A DNA stretch of 64,000 bases, taken from assembly GCF_017591425.1 (NCBI RefSeq), contig NW_024466599.1:73636501-73700500 (forward strand). Direction: 5' to 3'. This stretch comes from Ochotona curzoniae. Lineage: Eukaryota; Chordata; Mammalia; Lagomorpha; Ochotonidae. The position numbers and the translations under genes are program-made. Shown piece by piece: positions 59,113 to 64,000 of this stretch (position 1 is the first letter of the stretch; every line of letters begins with the position of its first letter). The notes beneath the pieces are model-generated. The model saw nothing but the letters and a program-made list of their open reading frames with translations. It had not been told where the DNA came from and ran no database searches.

Positions 59113-61556
59113 ATTTGAGACAAAAGTGGGTCCCCGTAGTACCTAACTCATTTAATTATGTTTTCTAATAAACTCCCAGTAGAAAGTTGAGGCTCTGCTG
59201 TTTGCTTCTGAGAAAGGCTCAGACGACTAGAAAACGTCAAGTAAGTGGGCATTTCCTTCAAGTAAAGGTGTGATAAGAGTTGAAAGAAGTAATTCACAAA
59301 TTTCCTCAAATGTATGGTTTTCTGAAACCAGAAATATTTCCTAACTTGACCAACAACAGCAAAAAAAAGGTTGTTTTTAGAAAAATAATTTAATTTTATG
59401 TATGGAAAAAAAATGAGAACAAATGAATTAGCTTAAAAAATTACAGCAAAAATCAATCCAGTAAAAACTTTTATATCAACTCCTGTTATACAGTAATGAA
59501 AAGAAATAAGGTAACTTACCCAAATCTATTAATGATAACAAAAGCCTAATTATCATTTTATTTTTCTTTTGGTAAATTCCAGGAGGCTTCCACCCTAGTC
59601 TGTTTTGTTAATAAAGTAATAAATCCGTTAATATTTCCTGGTTATGCATCAAAAATGTCAAGAATACACGATGGGTGGTGGGGAAATTCTGCAATTAACA
59701 ATCCACTTATGTAACACCTTGAGAAAACGCTCCGTTTTTTCCTTCTAAGATAGAAGGGCTGCAGACACCTGAGGTGTGATTGGTTTTGTCACTGCTCACC
59801 GTGGGCCTCAGCAGAACGTGCCATTTCACGGTGCCAGTGCCTCCTCACCACTGACTTGGGCTGACAAAAGCCCACCCCAAGCCAACTGACGTAAGACAGA
59901 ATGACTATCCGTCTGCCTGTGTTCAAGAGGAAATTATCATCACTCAGAGTTCTCCCTGATTTTACTTGTTGAAAAGTCTATTGTGACAGATCGTGTACAT
60001 CTTTCCATATCTGATTTATTTTATTTCCCCTAAGCTTCAGCTCCACAAATTCCCTCAGATCTGGCACATCTAAGGCAGCCCCTGGGGGACCACCTTGATT
60101 CAGTCTGCTGAGATCAGATCAGCCCCTGCAGGACCCCTTTTCAGAGAAGTAGAAAAGAAGTGTACTTGATTTTCCTGAGTCAACCGCCTGTAGATATTTG
60201 AAAAGTTTTCATGCTATGATTCTGATGAAGGTACAGAGCAAAATGTCGACCTTACTTATATATTGTGTTTGCATGTTATCTGCTATACTGCCGTAAGAGC
60301 ACTTGAAGGTATCCGTGCAATGGTTAAGAATACCAACGTCAACTCTATTGCAAGTGGCATATTCTTTAAGGAATATGTCATTTAATAAATAGCTCAGTTT
60401 TCCAATATGCATACGTGAAATGGGGATCTTGTTCATTTTCTTAAACATTAATTTAATTTAAACAAAATCTCCATAGTAGCTCTTCCTAAAGAAATGAAAC
60501 TAGCTGTTCAGAACAGGCAAGTTGCATGCGTCTTTGCATTTTCCCTTTGCTAAAGAATTTGATGAGTTTAAGCTTGAAATATTATCGCTAAGACAAGTTC
60601 CATGACAATCACTGCTTAAAATACGCGAAGAACCTCCAGTACATTTAGGCATGATTAATATCTAGAATTAAACCATGAAATTCCTACTGTGAAAGACGAA
60701 ACGTTTCTGCAGTGGTGTGTGTGTGTGTAGGAGATTGTATTTAGGATAATTCTTTGACATATTTAAAATTCCTAAAGTGTAAACCTCTAGCATTAACAAC
60801 TTTCTTTTTTATTTTGTACTTCAGTTTCAAATATGATTCTGGACATCTTTGGGTTAAATCAGGGGTAAGAATGGAAGGGTAAACAGAGATTTCAAGTATT
60901 TTATAGATCGGTTTTCCTTTTTAGGTGACATACGGTTGGTTTCGCTTGCTTATGTGGTATAATGTGATTTTCAGTACACTGAGTAGTGACCAACTCATGG
61001 TAATTTAAAAATTCATCACCTTTGACCTTTATCATTTCCAGTCACTATCGATCCTATTAGCCTGTTATGCCAAGGAGAACTTACTTCTCCTTGCCCACCC
61101 TAAGGTACCAAGCGGGTGGCAGCAGGCATCACCTGGACTGCAGCTTTACACAGTGGCTACTGACACCACCGTGAGAGAAGCCATTGCTTTTGCTATTGGT
61201 GCTACCGCTGTTTTTGATGACGTTTCTATACAAGGGCAACTTCATGCTTGGGGACAGTATTACCAGGTGTAGGAGCAACGGCTCTGCTTTCTAGCTAGAA
61301 GGGATTCCCAAACTAAGCCAGAAAGTGGCAGTGGCGAGTACACTATTAGACGTTGCTTATGGGTTTGTTGCATTCATCTGTGTCTTTTATTAAACCAGAT
61401 ACAAGTTGTGACATGCTGTTCATTTAATCACTAATAACCAGCTCAAATTGCAAAGCTTTGTCAGCACGTTGGTGTTGATTAAGCTGTAGTCACCACGAGC
61501 GTATTGTTTGGAATGCTTGATAAATTTTAGCTTCTGCAGCAGGAGACTGCCTGGTT

Positions 61557-61591
61557 CCCCCCCCCCCCCCCACACACACACACACACACCC
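61557..61591. repeat. Compound (C)15(CA)9 microsatellite
   Basis: A 15-nt C run (61557-61571) passes into nine CA units and ends in C. It is likely unstable in length and hard to sequence. Confidence 0.95.
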
Positions 61592-62851
61592 TTGACTCTC
61601 TAAGCCAAAAGAATTTCACAAATGCCCAGCTTTGGGTCGCTGGGATCCTGTGCTTTCCTCTGTTGCAAAGCGGGCTGCTAACCACTAGAGGGGAGGAGAC
61701 AGCCGGATTTATTGGAGCGTTCAGCAAGGAGGCTCGCGCTGGGAAAGCATTCAGAGGACCAGGTGACACGCAAGGGGGGTTATGTGTATTAAAAAGATTT
61801 GATGAATAGACGACGACGAAGAAGAAGTGCTTAAGCAGATCGCTTCCAATAACTTACAACTGACTGGGAAGGTAGCTAGAGCGCTGACGTGCGCTTACCC
61901 GGTAACCTGTTGTCTTAAGCATCAGCAAGATGCTCTGTGAGGTCACAGTTAACACTTTCAAATACAAACTGCGCCCTCCTTAGACCATAGCAAAGGCACA
62001 CTTGAGGAGTGGGATTGGAGAAGGATGAAGAAAGGAATCAAAGACAATCTGGCTGTTGTTGGTTCAAACGAAAAGTCACGGGATGCCACGTTTGCTGAAC
62101 TATTTCAATCCCTGCCCCTTGTTATCAATTACCCCCTGATAGTGAGAACAGAGAGGAGCAAAGCCCAGTTCGGACTTGGCGAAGAAAGAGAGGGGTGGGG
62201 CGGAAGAGAAACTAAGTTAGCTTCGTGAATACTCCACACAGTGGTAATCTAACACACGGGGGTTTAATTTCTTAAAAGTCAGCCAGGATAAATCAGGAAC
62301 ACGACAGACCCCTGTGGCACAAACTTCAGGTTTAGTTAGTCCAGATTGACCTTTGAATGTTTTACCTTTTTCTTCCAAAATGAATATTGTGAAAGTGCCG
62401 AAATATAGAAGTAGAGACTGTTCTATGTGCTCTCCTGAGTGTAATTGCACAGAGACCATTCGGTTTCCATTTGGAAAGCCAGTGGCAATTACTGGAATAC
62501 AATGTATCATGCATTTGCTCACTGGATATAAAACGTATATACTAATTCGCAATAAAATGTAACAGCTGTCAGTGCATTTTCTGCTCTGTTACTTCAATAA
62601 ATTGGAACTCTGACTAGAAAATGGGAATATTGCATTTTTACACACTCTGTAATGTGTTTGCTTTTTGCAAATACAATTTATTTTTTTTTCATGACAAAAA
62701 TTGTGGTTTGTTATTACTGCTAGTGGATAAATATTCCTATATCAGAATGAATTACATATGGTATCTGTAAAGAAGTAGTAATATTTTCTGCTTTGTATTG
62801 TAGGCTGTCTGCAGTAAACAAAATACACTTAACCTACTTCTGTCACATACT

Positions 62852-62853
<2 letters not shown>

Positions 62854-62903
<50 letters not shown>
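62854..62903. repeat. (GT)25 microsatellite
   Basis: Fifty uninterrupted bases of GT repeat (62854-62903). Long perfect runs of this kind are usually polymorphic and can adopt Z-DNA. Confidence 0.97.
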
Positions 62904-62907
<4 letters not shown>

Positions 62908-64000
62908 CCCCGTGTTAACAGCTATATGTTGGGGGTAGGGAAAGAGAGTGAAGGTTTATTTTTTTACTCTGCCTTCTGAGGTGTCTGGCTTAATCATTCC
63001 CATTTATTTTGAGATACCACCGTTTCTTTCTGAGCTTATTTTTGCTTTAAACGTCAACTTTCTCGGGTCCGTGTGCTCATCAGGTTTCTTTAGCAATGGA
63101 GAGCAGTGTCTCTGAGTTGTATTTAAAATAAAATGCCTGCACATTTCTGTAATTTTGTTACTCGAGGTCAGACTTTTCACAGATAATTAGCCTTTTACAC
63201 ACTGTGAAATCAACCTGCATTGGTTATTTGGCTAGACTCTTTGCTTCTGTTCTTTATTTCCCAGAAGGTTAACGTGCTGAAAATCTAGCTTCAAGCTCAT
63301 AGCACTGTCTCTTTGTGTTGCTAATTATCCTGTTGCATAATTATTAATATCAGGAGCAGGAAGAGGAAGCATGCACAGCAAATAGTCGTGAATGCTGGTG
63401 CTCTGGCAGGAAGCAAGCCCTGCATTAATAAAATGTGCCTGTGCCAATATCACAGGAGATAGTAGCGTTCCTTGTTAAGGATCATTTATTAAGTGAGATC
63501 ATCTTTTAGTTCGCCTTGGGGTAATGACTAATGTCAATGGCAAATTTCACAGTTGTCTAGAGAAATGAATTAAATTTGTAATAAAAAGCCCTTCGGCTTG
63601 TTGTACATGTTCATTTATTGGAGTAGTTGAACTAGGAGAACTGTAAGGCAACCAAGAACACGGCTTAATTTTCCTTACATATAATAGTGACCTTTACTCC
63701 ATATTGAAAAAGTTACCTATTACGGACTGGTAAATTAAATGAGAAGTTCCTCTAATGCAAAATAAACTCGATGACTGAGCCAAGTTCAACAGCCTTGCAG
63801 CCTATAGAAGATTATTCATAGTGAAATATTCTTTCTGTTGAAAATATGCCTCTTCTCTTTAAGCCATCATAAAATAAGTCGCTTGACATAGAAGCAAGAA
63901 AATAAGCTAATTCAAAGTGGAATTTCAATGCAGCATTACACTTATTTGACTGCGTCTTCTTTACAAAGGTTTCATTTTCTGCCCTGATACAGGATTTTTA

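Larger units (their letters stand above)
59113..64000. promoter_or_regulatory. 4.9-kb repeat-poor terminal block, candidate conserved non-coding cluster
   Basis: No CSINE, L1 or LTR recognised, in contrast to one SINE per 1-2 kb elsewhere. 61760-62230 is richer in CpG ('gacgacgacgaagaagaag', 'gagcgctgacgtgcgcttac'). 63160-63990 has long unique stretches with TAAT/ATTA cores, e.g. 'ctaattatcctgttgcataa' near 63322. The frames at 62025-62228 (67 codons, sense) and 62217-62552 (111 codons, antisense) have no domain. Conservation is inferred from texture, not measured. Confidence 0.4.

Overview
The window is nuclear DNA from a placental mammal, almost certainly a lagomorph. About twenty-eight copies, whole or partial, of one tRNA-derived SINE of the lagomorph C-repeat (CSINE) type are scattered on both strands. 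Antisense copies open with an A/T tail followed by a purine run, and sense copies end in a CT-rich run, a tail of the type 'tatctg.ctttccaat' and an A-rich end. The young copies use 'gtatatctg(a/c)ctttccaataaaaataaataaatctt' type tails rather than the rabbit form I remember, so I lean towards a pika (Ochotona). That species call is inference.

I found no protein-coding gene, exon, rRNA, functional tRNA, CRISPR array or prokaryotic feature. The open frames are short; the longest is 166 codons, antisense at 58318-58818. Many lie inside SINEs, LTRs or L1 remnants. The window is best read as intergenic or deep intronic, AT-rich, repeat-laden sequence.

Layout. 1-1.8 kb is repeat-free and looks conserved-type. 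1.8-11 kb is dense in SINEs, with a MaLR-like LTR at 2.6 kb and an antisense MIR at 9.6 kb. 11-17 kb has no SINE. 17-19.1 kb has SINEs around a perfect 21-bp inverted repeat at 18.65 kb. 19-22.7 kb is very AT-rich. 22.7-29 kb holds a second ERVL/MaLR-like LTR, an antisense L1 ORF2 remnant split by a SINE, and an antisense L1 3' end. 30-38.5 kb is mostly unique sequence with a few SINEs and a phased trio of TGATGNAAN motifs at 38.0 kb. 38.5-49.7 kb is a graveyard of sense-strand L1 pieces, most clearly a decayed ORF2 at 45.6-49.05 kb with two SINEs nested in it. 49.7-57.3 kb has further SINEs, a MIR, an L2, a fold-back SINE at 54.4 kb and the youngest-looking SINE at 56.9 kb with a perfect 15-bp target duplication. 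57.3-64 kb has no SINE; apart from an L2 and two dinucleotide tracts it is unique and looks like conserved non-coding sequence, perhaps regulatory DNA of a gene outside the window.

Nothing here is a clear undescribed multi-gene system. The most unusual items are the 18.65 kb hairpin, the 38.0 kb motif trio, the fold-back SINE at 54.4 kb, the 24-bp perfect tandem at 56.2 kb, two unclassified higher-GC blocks (26.1-26.6 and 40.4-40.9 kb), and the SINE-depleted ends. All repeat names come from remembered consensus sequences, not from a search.
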